Assembly (NCBI RefSeq): GCF_010389155.1
Contig: NC_057765.1
Location: forward strand, 24,430,980-24,494,979
Origin: Erigeron canadensis
Taxonomy: Eukaryota; Streptophyta; Magnoliopsida; Asterales; Asteraceae
DNA length: 64,000 nt
Direction: 5' to 3'
Below are positions 34,598 to 46,370 of this stretch, piece after piece (within the stretch, counting starts at the first letter, position 1; every line of letters begins with the position of its first letter). A model generated the notes under the pieces. That model was not told where the DNA came from. It worked only from the letters and a program-made list of their open reading frames with translations, and searched no databases. Both the position numbers and the translations under genes were made by a program.

Positions 34598-37254
34598 TGT
34601 AACACCCATCGTTTAAAAATATAGATTTCCAAAAATTTTTGCCAAACGGCGTTAAGAGATAGCGAAAACAACTTTAAAAGTCCAAACCAACAAAATCTAT
34701 TTGGTTCATTTATTAAATAGTGTTACTAGCAATATCATCAAAATAAGTTCAAATGGAAACCCACTGGTTGCCCAATATTAATCAACCGACAACATTGTCA
34801 ATACGAGTCATTACTATCTAAACATAAAGCAAATGTTTAAAGCGAGAAGCCACTATGGGTAAACTATAGTCAGCTTCAAGATCATCTACCCATGCCCCAA
34901 ATCATCTCACATCTACCTGCTCACGAATGTTGGAGCTGAGGGCACAACAAATTTAAAAGAGCAAGTGTTAGCTAGCGAATTAGCTAAGTAAGATAACACA
35001 TCATTAATAAAACATTTGTCCATTTAAACATTATATAAAAGTCATATGAAATCGTTAAGGCACATATCACATCAATGCATCACATCATCCATAACATATC
35101 ATCGCATCAAACATCATCATAATAGGTTGAATCACCCTAGATGTGCCTAGTCATCTTTTACTTCACATATAGCATATAAGCATGTGTGACATAAGTCACT
35201 TACATTAGGTGTGACATAAGTCACTCATCACATATAAGGTGTAAGTTTGTGTGTAGGCGGTCATAAGACCTAACAGGGAACCTCACACCCGACTGGATAA
35301 ATAAGCCTGACGGCGGTCCATCAATGTTGTTAAGGAATGGCAAGCAATCCAGGAGTAGTCCGTATGTTCAAAGACATTGGTGGGTAATCACGCCACCCAG
35401 AGATACTCATTCCACTTAATTATGTTGCAAGGAGCCACCCAAGCAACCACATATACACACCCGCCGGGGAAGAGCAAGCACGAGTTAAGCTTAACACTTT
35501 CACATCAATTACGAGCTCGATTTACATCACATATAGTTTAGGTGTCCACATTACCTAAACATCATCACATATTCATCTTTTACATTTGGGCCCTTAAACG
35601 TGCACATGTCATGACAACTTAATAAGTCTAGTGAACTAGATAAATAAGCCATGTAATCATGCACATTTCACATATCATCGACATATATCACATTTTAATT
35701 CATCTCAAGACATTTCATAACATTTTATAGCATATCATTACATCTCATATCATTGCATAACATTTCATAGCATATCATTATATCTCATATCATTGCATAA
35801 CATTTCACAGCATATCATTACATTTCATATCATAAGGAATGCATTTCAGGCCTCAATAGTCATGTATATAGCCCACATTACCTCCCGTGTAACCCTGAAT
35901 ACCCATAAGCAATGAAGATAACATTTGGGAAGTTATTATATAAAAACCATGTTTTTGTTGAACCCTCAGTGTGTCACAGTAGTGTATCTTACCTCGTTGA
36001 AGAGCACAACACATGACAACATAAGTTACCGAGCTTTGCAAGTATTCCCGGCTACCTATAATCATTAAACGACATAATGAGCTAAACCGGTACCCACTTA
36101 CTTATGGTCATGACTCAAGTCTAGATACCTATAAACACGACCCATAACAAGGATTGATGCATCGGAGGTTCGAGTAATACTTTAGACCTCAAAAAACTCG
36201 ACGGAACTCGACCTTCACTCACTAACTTAACCTTTTAGGTGATTTGACATTAGAATCATCTTTTAAAAACATTATCGTTAGAAAGTATACTTTCTCACGA
36301 TATCATTGATAGCTTATTTGTCAAAAAACGGAGTTACGGTTTGAAAGTTATGCGCATTTCAAAATTGATACTTTTTGAGACTGTACAGTGATCTCGACAA
36401 GGATAATTTTGATCTCGACGAGATCATCCAGCCGTCCAACCTTACTGACTTTTGATCTCGACAAGGGCCTTTTTCCCCTTCGACGAGATTAGATCGCAGA
36501 TCACCTTTTCGCACCAAATCGACCCGAATCATAAGCAAATGCCACCCAATTGGCCCCAAACCTTATGAATGACTTTTAACCTTTAAAATTCATCATTGTA
36601 ACACTCTAATGATGCCATGAAAACATCCATTAACATTCACTTGATTTGCAATACAATAACAACCGTTTTAGGAATCGATAAAAAAACACGCTTTCAACAT
36701 CAATTGATCCTCTAATGACCTAGACCAGTAATCAGATGAATAATATGATTAGAAAGACATAAAATCAATGTTATCGTACCTCTATTACCTGGAGGTTACA
36801 TAAAAGATACAAAAGCTTGATCAAACACATCCAAATCAACACTTTTTGGAAAATTTTTGTAATGGAATCATTATGGAGGCAAAGGGGGCGGTTCTAGGGC
36901 TCGAAGAAGAAGAATGAATCTAATTTTGGGGCTAATGATCTGATTAGTAACCCTTAATCACGTTTTTGAGTTACCACATATGTCAAAATTAGTCCCTAGA
37001 CTCCCTTATGGCTCATTTTAGGCTAAAATCACCTATTGGGAATACGTATAACACATCAAACGCTTTAAACACCCCTAAAGGCATATTGATTATACCTTAA
37101 ATACATTAGCACATCAATCATTAAGGCATTAAAGCCTTACACATTTAGCACTTTAAACACAAATAAGCATTAAATCAACAAAAAACTTAACAGACACGTA
37201 ATGTTGACTTAACGATTCAAGTCAACCGTTAATTAAAAAGTTTGGGATGTTACA
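34598..37254 (-). repeat. Ty3/gypsy 5' LTR
   Basis: 2657 bp, TGTAACACCC to GGGATGTTACA on the plus strand. It keeps a 1.3-kb middle part lost from the other LTR, including a 40-bp tandem array and a cluster of GATCTCGACGAG words near 36390-36490. Confidence 0.88.
35716..35835. repeat. 40-bp tandem array in LTR, three units
   Basis: Units CATAACATTT..ATAGCATATC start at 35716, 35756 and 35796 and differ by a few bases. Confidence 0.85.
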
Positions 37255-37329
37255 AGTAATTTCTGTTTTTGAATTACCAAAATTACCCTTGACATTTTAT
37301 GTTTTTTTCCGTCTAATAACGTATCTAAA

Positions 37330-37380
37330 TCTATACTACTATATAAAAATTATACCCCCATGTTGAAAAGTTAAGATTTT
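37330..37380 (+). mobile_element. Helitron 5' end, partner end not found
   Basis: TCTATACTACTATATAAAAA after an A fits the Helitron 5' consensus, followed by TTATACCCCCATG. No hairpin plus CTRR end in the same orientation was found before the next Helitron, so it may be truncated. Confidence 0.45.
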
Positions 37381-38029
37381 TTTGACATGCGAAATTACCA
37401 TTTTACCCTTTATAAATTAATTTACACAATCATTCCGTTATCTTTTAAAAGATATCCACTACTATTTTAAATTAAATATCTTTAGATCAAATACCTAAAC
37501 GCATCTGCCGCCACCAACGGTCGCCGCCGCCGCCATCCATCGATGCAACCAAATCACTATCATTGTCATCGTCGCCGTATTGCACGGATACCATGTTCGT
37601 AATAAACATATATAGATATCATAACATATGTTTCGAAAGTCCTGTAAATACATTTTCTGATGGACCATTACAAACCAATGCACAATCTCGTTATCATAAG
37701 ATTATTTCGTCAACTCAAATCGAAAAAGACTCGATGGCCTCCTTCATCGTCATGATCTTGCTTTAATTTACTACTAAAATCCCGAAATCTACATCACAAA
37801 ACATATATTACATGATGTAATATGATTACATCATGAAATAAAAGAATATGATTAAATAAAAGAATATGATTTTTTATTTCATGACTCTGTCGTGTATCCA
37901 TATAAGTTTTATTTATTTGTAGGATACTTATAGATATCCGTTTATTAATATGGGTCTAAAATTTAGTAATTAAACTATAATATAATAATCATTTATAAAT
38001 ACTTATAAATATGTGATTGTATATGTAAA
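37381..38029. other. Intergenic with a short perfect palindrome
   Basis: Probably the body of the truncated Helitron. CATGATGTAAT-ATG-ATTACATCATG at about 37811-37835 is a perfect 11-bp-arm inverted repeat. A CCGCCGCCGCC run near 37520 makes short ORFs of no recognised family. Confidence 0.4.
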
Positions 38030-38736
38030 CTAGTCTTCAGACTCGTCCATTGGACGTGTAGTCTCAAAATATATATCAATATTTTTTAAAAAATCGAAGT
38101 ATGTTAAATAAAAACTAAATAAAATTCAAATAGATAAAGTACAAATTAAAGAACGAAACATATGAAGATTAACTCCATACCAATCGATTCCAGTTAACCC
38201 ATTTTTTCAACTTTCTTTTTATTCGCAAATTCGTTACTTTTGTTTATTAGTTAGTAATAATTAGTTAAATAAAAAATTTGAAGAAAGAAAGAAGGAAAGA
38301 TGTCAGATAATGAAAGAGGTGAAGAAAAACAGTTAAATCTTTCGATCTCCTGAAGTTGTAACCAAATACAAATTCTTGTCCCTTTATCTTAGGTTATATA
38401 TTTATATATGTGTTCAAAAATAGAAAAGTAGCCCAAAAACAAATATGCAACATGTTTAAAAAAACCCAAATACAAATATGCAGATATAGTAGAAACTTTT
38501 ATAAATTTATAAAAATAGATATCAATTTATCAACAAAGACCATCTCGAATGTTTTGATTTTCTTTAGGTTGTTCCAATCCAAAATAGTTCATATATTCAC
38601 AACACGGGGTCGTAGATGATGGTTAACATGTGTTGGTTAAGATCTTCAAGATGAAATAACATAGTCTTATTTTTTGTAGTTAAAGAAGAAGCCATAATAA
38701 ACCTATAATAGACAATAAACAAAATTAAAAGAGATT

Positions 38737-39105
38737 AATAATAATAATAACATAAGAACTCAATGTCAAATAAAAGTGATTAAACATGAATAAAATATAT
38801 AAAAAAAAACCTTTTTGTTTGTTAAGAAAGGCGAACATTTTATTTTTGCGAATTCGTGAGGTAGTTGAACCTTTCTTTTGTTGAGAATTCGTGAGGGTTT
38901 TTTTCTATTACTAAATTAAAAGTGATGAATAATAATAATAACATAATAATTCAATATCAAATAATAATGATTAAACATGAACAAAATATATAAAAAAAAA
39001 AAACCCATTTTTGTTTGTTAAGTCGAACTTGTTTTTTTTTTTTTCCTGAGAATTCTTGAGGTAGTTGAATTTTCCTTTTTGTTGAGAATTCATGGAGTTT
39101 TTTCC
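38737..39105. repeat. About 193-bp tandem duplication
   Basis: Units start with AATAATAATAATAACATAA at about 38737 and 38929 and share ATTAAACATGAA, TTTTTGTTTGTTAAG and GAATTC.TGAGGTAGTTGAA blocks. Confidence 0.75.
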
Positions 39106-39186
39106 TAGGTTGTGTATGTATAAAAATTTTTGGGTGAGTTTTAAAGATAAAAGGATTTGTTTTATATTTTTTAATAGAATATTGGC

Positions 39187-39326
39187 GGCCTAGAAAATTT
39201 TTAAAAAATATAGAAAAATAAAGGATTAATTATGATGGAGAATTAGGCTCAAGGAGGGCCTAGAAAATTTTAAAAAAATTTAGAAAAATAAATGATTAAT
39301 TAGGATGGAGAATTAGGCTCAAGGAG
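39187..39326. repeat. 70-bp tandem duplication
   Basis: Units start GGCCTAGAAAATTTT at 39187 and 39257 and end AATTAGGCTCAAGGAGG. Confidence 0.88.
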
Positions 39327-39381
39327 GAAGAATAGAGGTGCAAAGTGTACTCTCAACCTGTTTTTTTAGTTATAATATAGA

Positions 39382-40020
39382 TTTCGAGCATAATATTATA
39401 ACATATCTATTTTAGAAATATGATTATAACAAGTATTATCCAAGATGATATTGTCTTTCCAAAGATAAAAATAAGCATTTCAAAAATAAAAAATAAAAAA
39501 TTAAAAGTTATTGTGCATCATAATATTCATGCATCATTGTATACGAGCAATAGTACGGGCTAGCCAAATGTCTTAGCCGTACGGGCTCCGTACTCGGATT
39601 TAAAAATTCGTCGAAAGTATATAGAATGATATCTCTAATGAAAGAGCATAAATTTTAAGAACACCCATACAATTTTTATAATTTATCGATATACGATTTT
39701 TGAGATAAAAGATTTTGAATGAATTAAATGAATAAAATGATTTATGGAGGAGAGAGTGAAAAATGAGTGGTTGAGATTTGAGAAGAGAGAAAAAAATGAG
39801 TGATTGGGATTTAAGGGTATTATAGGTATATTAGGTAGAGATATTTAAATAAGTAAAGAAAGAAGGATGGTATAAGGTAGTTCAAATCATATTTTGAAAT
39901 TTTAAAAAAGAGCAAAATGCTTTATAAAATAATATAAATATTTATAATATATGAATCGTCATGTACCAGTGTTATCGATCATGACGGTGAATATTTTATT
40001 ATATTTGTTTTATAATTACT

Positions 40021-40058
<38 letters not shown>

Positions 40059-40814
40059 GGTAAAGTTTATTTGAGAACTATTCACATATGAACATAGGTA
40101 ATTATAAGTATAACTTGATAGTTCATATATGAACGAATATATTCGCCTATACCATTCACATACGAACATCAAGTTATAATATAGAAATTATCATAGTTCC
40201 TCTAATTCAAATGGTTCTCACATGGACATTTTTTTCTTATATATATATATATATATATATATTGTTTATATGTGAATGTTACATTTGAACAAATTCATTC
40301 ACATGTGAGAAATTTTTTTTTTTAAAAGTTTTGAAATGTTTTGTTTTTACCATTATTGTACACAACCTGAATCGATTCAAGTCTCCCCGGATCAAGCCTA
40401 AAGGTAAGGCGCCGAGTCAATGTAAGTCAGCCGACTACTCTTCTGAGTACTAGCCGCTTATAAGCTCGATCCATGTATAGCTTGGTAAACGTACGTATAT
40501 TGTGGTTTTTTATATACTCAGTAATTTCGGTTACCATTTCCTACTTATAAGGTCGATATATAGCTTCGTTATATATACACACTCAATTCATATAAAACGA
40601 TTTGAACAGTCTAAAAAATAAGTTTAAGTGGGTGCTTTAATTATCAATGTACGTACTCAAACATATAAGGTAAAACAAAACATCTTGAAAACTCTTTGGT
40701 TTAATGTATCGTTTTGATACCCAGTAAAACGTATACCACATTAAAATTATATATATACCTGGTAACCTACTATTTTGACACGTGGATCTATCTATCACAT
40801 TAAGATATAATTTA
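39382..40814. other. Intergenic with (TA)n tracts and a snap-back region
   Basis: (TA)n runs at about 40026-40052 and 40238-40261 bracket DNA with partly complementary CACATATGAAC/GTTCGTATGTG and ATAACTTGAT/ATCAAGTTAT pieces. These could be a MITE inserted in a TA tract. No gene recognised. Confidence 0.45.
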
Positions 40815-41462
40815 CTAGATTAAGCCCATGTGTTGCATGGTGATAATTGTTGGCTTAAATTTTTTTTTTTAAAAAGATAATGCAATCTTTCTAATATAAA
40901 ATATAAGAATACAATATTGTAACAACAATATATACTCAAATATAAACATACACAAATATAAACTTACTAGCTAATAAGTCCAGGTTAAACGCAGACATTT
41001 TAATTAATACTTGAAGACCAAATCATATGTAAGAAAATTGTATATAATTTTTCTTATTCATGTATTGTAATTTGATACGATGCAAGTGAATTGACTAATA
41101 TTAAAAATGACTATTGCATTATAAAAAATAAAAAAGGCATTTCCATTTATAATATTATATTTATGTCCGTACAATGTGACAGCGATGGAGGAAGTGATGG
41201 CGAAGGTGGTGGTGGTGACGGTGGTGGGGGTGGCAGTGGGGACAGTGATAAGGGTCACGCTGGTGGTGAATGTAAAAGTAGTTGATGTTAAAGGTGGTAT
41301 TGTAGTTATTTTAAATGTTGGAAAATCTATATTATAAATTATTTCATTATTAGATGGAGATGTTTAAATTAGTTAATAAAGAAAAGGGTATTCTTGATTT
41401 TTCCAAAAATAGAAAGTTTAAATAAAAAAAAAAAGATGGTTTGTTTTATTATATAGTATAGA
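40815..41462 (-). mobile_element. Non-autonomous Helitron, 648 bp
   Basis: On the minus strand it starts TCTATACTATATAATAAAAC (plus 41462) and ends with hairpin CCATG-CAACA-CATGG, then GCTTAATCTAG (plus 40815). Flanks are A and T as required. Inside, near 41180-41260, is a GGTGG/GATGG-rich stretch that yields Gly-rich ORFs and may be a captured fragment or low-complexity DNA. Confidence 0.72.
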
Positions 41463-42501
41463 TTATATAAGAAATAATTTCTTTTGTTTCCAATAAAAGA
41501 TTAAAAGTTTTAAATAAGTATAGAATTATTTTTCTATTCAAAAAATTACAAAAGTATATGACATCTTAATTAAAAGATAAAGCTTTTCAAAGAAAATTTA
41601 AACTTGCCACATCATTTTTTTTTCCTATAAATATTTCTAAAACACAATTCTCTTTTATTTAATATCTTTTACTTTTATTATTTAGTATAAAGATTTATTA
41701 AAAACAATTACATCATAAATTGATACGGAGTATATTTTAATACTGATCAATTAATTTTTTTTCTAATAATATCTAACTCATGCAATCATGAATACTTAAT
41801 GAATATAACTTTAATTACTATATATATATTTGTATTATATTTTACATGTATAATATAGATCTTTATATTTCATATTAGACTTTAGACCCTTGTCAAATAC
41901 ACAAATTTTATGACATTATCAATATAAAAGTTAGTATATGGAAAAAAAAAAGTACTTATACGTTAACATGTATATAATTGAGACATTCAACTGTATAAAT
42001 TAATATATATAAACCTTAATATATTTACTTTCAAAACTTCCAAAAAAAACTTCAAAAAATCTTAATTACTTTTTTAAAAAGTTGTACAATTACCTTTAAA
42101 AATTTTAATATATTAATTTACACTAAATTTATTTATTTTTTATTAATTAATTTTATATCTATATGATATAACGTAATATTAAGATACATATTAACTATTA
42201 TTTTTTAAAATATATATTAACTATTATTATATTAAATATATATTAGCTATTATTATTTATTTATTATATTAGAATTATTGGTTATAAAGTGTAAATTTGT
42301 AATGGATTACAATAAAATTGAAATTAAGTCAAAATTGAAAACAAAAATCAACTTTAAAAAATCGATAGTTGTGATTAGTCGACGAAGTATAAATACAGAG
42401 TATAATAAATATATAAAAATACTTGTATTTATATAAGATGGACAAAAAGTATTTCTAACTAACAAAATTATAACTTGTTTAGTAGTTGTATCTATCTACA
42501 A
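41463..42501. other. AT-rich intergenic DNA
   Basis: Highly AT-rich with repeated TATTAACTATTATTA words near 42185-42260. No gene or bounded element was seen. Confidence 0.45.
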
Positions 42502-42530
42502 CTAGATTAATACCCGGTCGGTGACCGGGT
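42502..42530 (-). mobile_element. Helitron 3' end
   Basis: Minus strand CCCGGTC-ACC-GACCGGG, then TATTAATCTAG followed by T: a strong hairpin plus CTRR end. No matching TCTATA start was found to the right before 43475. Confidence 0.55.
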
Positions 42531-43310
42531 TACCCGAAAACAACATATTTGACCCGTCAAACCCACTTGAATATTTGACCCAAAGCCAACTCGATACAGA
42601 TTGACCCGATTGACCGCCATAACAATTTGGACTGTCAATACTCGACTCAACCCGAAACCAAAACTGGAACCCGCACGAAAATAACCAAGTTAGGGTTGTG
42701 AAATCTCGAACCGCCAACCCACTAACCTTATTTTTCGGGTTAGGTTACGGTTGACCTATTGGGTTAACAGGTTGACCCTCCAACGTGAAAATATTTTTAA
42801 GTTTATATAATTCTTTAAACAGGTCGACCCATCAACCAATTTGACCTGAAATTAACCCACCAACCCATAACTCATATGGCCTATTTGACCTAATATTAAG
42901 TCGCAAACCCGTCAACCCACCAGCCTATTTGACCCGACAACCGAAAACTCGACCTATTAACCCGCCAAACCAATTTTTTTCAAGCTGACGGGTTGGTTTG
43001 GGTTGACATGTTGTAGGTAAGAGTTGAAATTTATAACCTGGAAATTTTAATGGGTTGGGTCAGGGTCACAGGTTTTTTACCCGTCAACACGCCAACCCGA
43101 ACTTATTGACAGCCTTACTAACAATAGCGGTTATTTACATATCTACATACCTTTTATAAACCACAAAAAAAGTTGATTTGATATTTTTATTTAAAAATTA
43201 AAATAAGTTGTTGATTAACCTGTGAACTCGCCAACCCATGTATTAGTCTGGTCGACTCGGGTCGACCGGAGTTGGGATCCAGGTTGAAGTGTCTGATCTT
43301 AAATTTCAAC
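42531..43310. repeat. Degenerate GGGTTGACCCG-rich block
   Basis: About 0.8 kb densely packed with variants of AACCCGTCAACCC and GGGTTGAC on both strands; similar words recur at 46610-46740 and 55770-55870. This is a known style of plant repetitive DNA; no coding is evident. Confidence 0.6.
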
Positions 43311-43315
43311 CCGCC

Positions 43316-43336
43316 CTAGTTTAATACCCGGTCCTT
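43316..43336 (-). mobile_element. Second Helitron-like 3' end motif
   Basis: Minus strand GGACCGGGTATTAAACTAG matches the end at 42502 except for one base and the missing outer half of the hairpin. Either an older copy or a duplication made when the block between the two arrived. Confidence 0.4.
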
Positions 43337-43475
43337 AAAAGTTACATAATAACATGTACATATAACAGACATTGCAAGAAATATACGTCTTATCATATAC
43401 CAAAATGATGTTTAAAATGAAATCGAACATACATTTAAGATAATCTTTAAACACTTCTACAATTTCAACTATAAT

Positions 43476-46370
43476 TGTAACAACCGTCTTAGAAATGTTC
43501 TTAAAAACGTACATTTGCCATTAGAACGGCTAGATAGTTCAATTTATTTAAGTTCTTGACGTGCTTTAGACCTCCATTATGTGCTTATATGAAGGTCAAT
43601 TTGATCTAAAATCTTGAGTTATATGACGAGTTCATGATTATGTGCAATGAAATGATAAAGTTCGGTTCATAAACGTTCATGTTCATAAAAGTTCTAGTCC
43701 AAAATGTTCGCAAATGGTCCTTGCATTTATGAAGTTCATTAAATATGGGAAATGTATATAAAGAAATGAAAGAGAACCCTAGAGAGAGAAACATACATTC
43801 TTCATCTTCTTCTTTTTTCTTCTTTCTCACTCTAGAAACACATAGTGCAACCACCTAAAACACACACAATTTCATCTCTTGATTTTGTGTTGTTAAACCA
43901 AAACCACTTGTACTTTTAGTATCCTTGTAATAATCAAAACGTGTTTCTGGAATTAAATCTTAGGTAACAACAATAAATTATGAGTTTTTGATCAAATTAA
44001 AAGTGAACTTTTTCAACCTTATGTTCTTGATGATTTGGTCCAATTGTGTTATGAATTCGTGTTTAAAAACATATATGTGAACAAATGCCTTAATCTTCAA
44101 AACCCATTTTTGAAAGTTAAGGAAAATGTGTTCTTGATGTGCCACACCTATTTCATGTTATGGATGATCTTGAAATCGTTAAAAGTGTTAATGGTTAGTG
44201 TTTTTGTGCATATATGTACAAGTTTCATGTTCTAATTTGCCCCGGATTCGATCTAGATCCTTGTGCTATGTTCTTGTTCTTTATTCAGCTCGTTCAGGAC
44301 CCTAAAACGGTCTTGAGGGACGATCTTGAGCTCAAGATCGTCCTGGCCAGTTCTCATTGTTCATTGTTCGTGTTCGTTTGATCTCGTGTGGTGTTGTGGT
44401 GTTATTGGTACGTTTATTGGGTAATCGATCCTTTGGATTGGTTTTGCTCAAACACTTGATCATGTCCTTGGAATGGGACGATCTTGTGCTAGGTCCAAAG
44501 GAGACGATCTTGTTCATGTCCCTAAGAGGATCTTGAGGTCTATTCCCTCAAAAGAAATCTTGTACATTGAACCTTAAAACAATCTTGAGTCCTTGATTTC
44601 CAAAACGACTTGGAGTTCTTGTGTACCTGAGACGATCTCCTAGACGACCTTGGCTGGAAGATGGGACGACCTTGGCTGACATATGGGACGATCTTGAGAG
44701 TCCTGTGAAACGATCTTGACCTTCAAAACCCTAGACGATCTTGTGTTCGTGCTATAACAACACGTACTTGTTCTATATCACACCACACTTGACCCTTGAT
44801 CATCTAATCAGTTCATAACAACATCATCACTCGATTAAACACATCTAAGGCTAATCACCTACACCAAAGCTAGATCATGGTTCGATCTATGACAATGTAC
44901 AAAGTGCAAACCCTAATTAAGTACATTTAAGACATGTTCAATCTTGAATATCAAAGTACGAGTTCTATAAACAATTAAATCAAGTTCTAAAAGCTAAAGT
45001 TCATTATTAAAGACATGTTCAACTCTTTAACACGATAAGTACTTCTGTGTGAGTTCAAAGACGTTCAGTTTGAGTCCAGTTCATGTACTTAAAGTTCATT
45101 TAAAACTCTTTTGAGTCAAAACGTTCAAAAATCTTCAAAGGACCAAATCATCAGTTCATCAAGGACATTTCTGTGATTGAATAATCACATGAACTAATAT
45201 ATGTACTTATTTATGATCATTATGTGCTTAGGAATCCATCAAGACGTGCCTGGATTTCGATAGATATACTTATCTATCTTTGTGCTTGTTCTCTGTACTA
45301 ATACTACTTGTGCTTGTACCAGATCACTGTGAGTTTACTTATCCCCCTTTCTTACATTTGTTCAAAGTTCTTTATCGGGGACTGAAAAGCATGAATACTA
45401 TTTTTGTACTTGTACATACGTTCTTGAACTATTTTATGTACTATATGATGGGCTTGATCTTGAACTACTTATGAAATGATTCTTAAACTGTTTGAAGGAG
45501 TATTTAAGTCTTGAATGGGCAGGATCTTAAATACATTTATACTACTGTACTTGATCTTTATTATGTTCTAGTTCATATATGTACTTGTTCAGTTCTTGTT
45601 CACTGCTATCAATTCATATCCCACAGTTCAGGGAATGAACCGTAAGTAATTATGGACAACGTTGTTTAGGGTAGGCCCACCCTCATTCTCCACAATTTAG
45701 GAGGATGCATATTACTTGTTCTTATACATGTCATCTGTTCTGACATAGATCTTATTTGAAGTACTTGAGCTATATGAGCATACTATCACATTAAAGTTCA
45801 GTTCTGGCCAATCAGTTTAGCAGTGACAACTTATACCTAAAGTTCACTATATGTTCTTGTTGAGTTCATGTTATTATAAAATACTGATGTTTAAAGTGCA
45901 GATCTTGATCTAGTTCTGATTATTACAAAGTACATTGGTTTGACGTACAAAACTTATGATCTTGTTCTTACTATACATATATACGTACATGAAAATTAAA
46001 GTACATTATGTGAATCTCACCAACTACTTTTGTACACGACCTTTTGAACTTACATGCTTTTCAGGCTAGGTTAAAGTAGATCTTGTAGCATAGGAGCCTT
46101 CCTCTCTTAAGCTCACCCTTTGGTGATTGTTCGAGCATCCAAGATCGGGAGTTGTGAAGATCTTTCCTTTGCTGTTCGGTTCAAGTACTGGTTCTTAGAG
46201 ACAATTGTTCTGTCTTTGTTCATTGACTGAATTTGAGTACTTCTTATGTTCTGTAATAACTATCGTACTTCTGTCCTTCGATTAATCTCAATGGCTGTGT
46301 TGGAACTTGTACTATGTGCAATTGTGTTTATCTGTGCATCCCGTATATTCCGCTTTAGCGGGGTGTTACA
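43476..46370 (+). mobile_element. Large solo LTR
   Basis: 2895 bp from TGTAACAACCGTC to GGGGTGTTACA, flanked by an exact ATAAT duplication (43471-43475, 46371-46375). A TATA-like TGTATATAAAG at about 43755 followed by AGAGAGAAAC and a CT-rich leader supports plus orientation. No primer site, purine tract or polyprotein is present. Between 44310 and 44760 it holds about ten copies or variants of GACGATCTTG, including a perfect 26-bp palindrome at 44318-44343. ORFs inside are not convincing genes. Confidence 0.88.
44318..44343. repeat. Perfect 26-bp palindrome in solo LTR
   Basis: The half-site GGACGATCTTGAG is followed directly by its exact reverse complement, with no spacer. Confidence 0.95.

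Larger units (their letters stand above)
27500..37254 (-). mobile_element. Decayed Ty3/gypsy element with nested insertion
   Basis: Bounded by an exact AGTAA duplication (27495-27499, 37255-37259). Left LTR 27500-31449, right LTR 34598-37254, both starting TGTAACAC on the plus strand. The coding strand is minus: primer site next to the right LTR, purine tract next to the left LTR. The 3.1-kb interior keeps a decayed reverse transcriptase and RNase H and both ends of integrase; gag and the integrase core are gone. RNase H residues ([35 protein letters not shown]) resemble the Del/Tekay chromovirus type, but no chromodomain is visible. Confidence 0.9.
38030..39381 (-). mobile_element. Non-autonomous Helitron with internal duplications
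   Basis: On the minus strand it starts TCTATATTATAACT (plus 39381) and ends with hairpin CGTCC-AAT-GGACG followed by AGTCTGAAGACTAG (plus 38030). It lies between A and T. The 5' end (AGGTTGAGAGTACACTTTGC) resembles the Helitron at 25309. Inside are two tandem duplications. No Rep/helicase is present. Confidence 0.7.

Noticed and set aside
41091..41285. Gly/Asp-rich ORF as a small secreted protein
   Set aside because: Low-complexity GGTGG repeat inside a Helitron; no signal peptide or homology seen.
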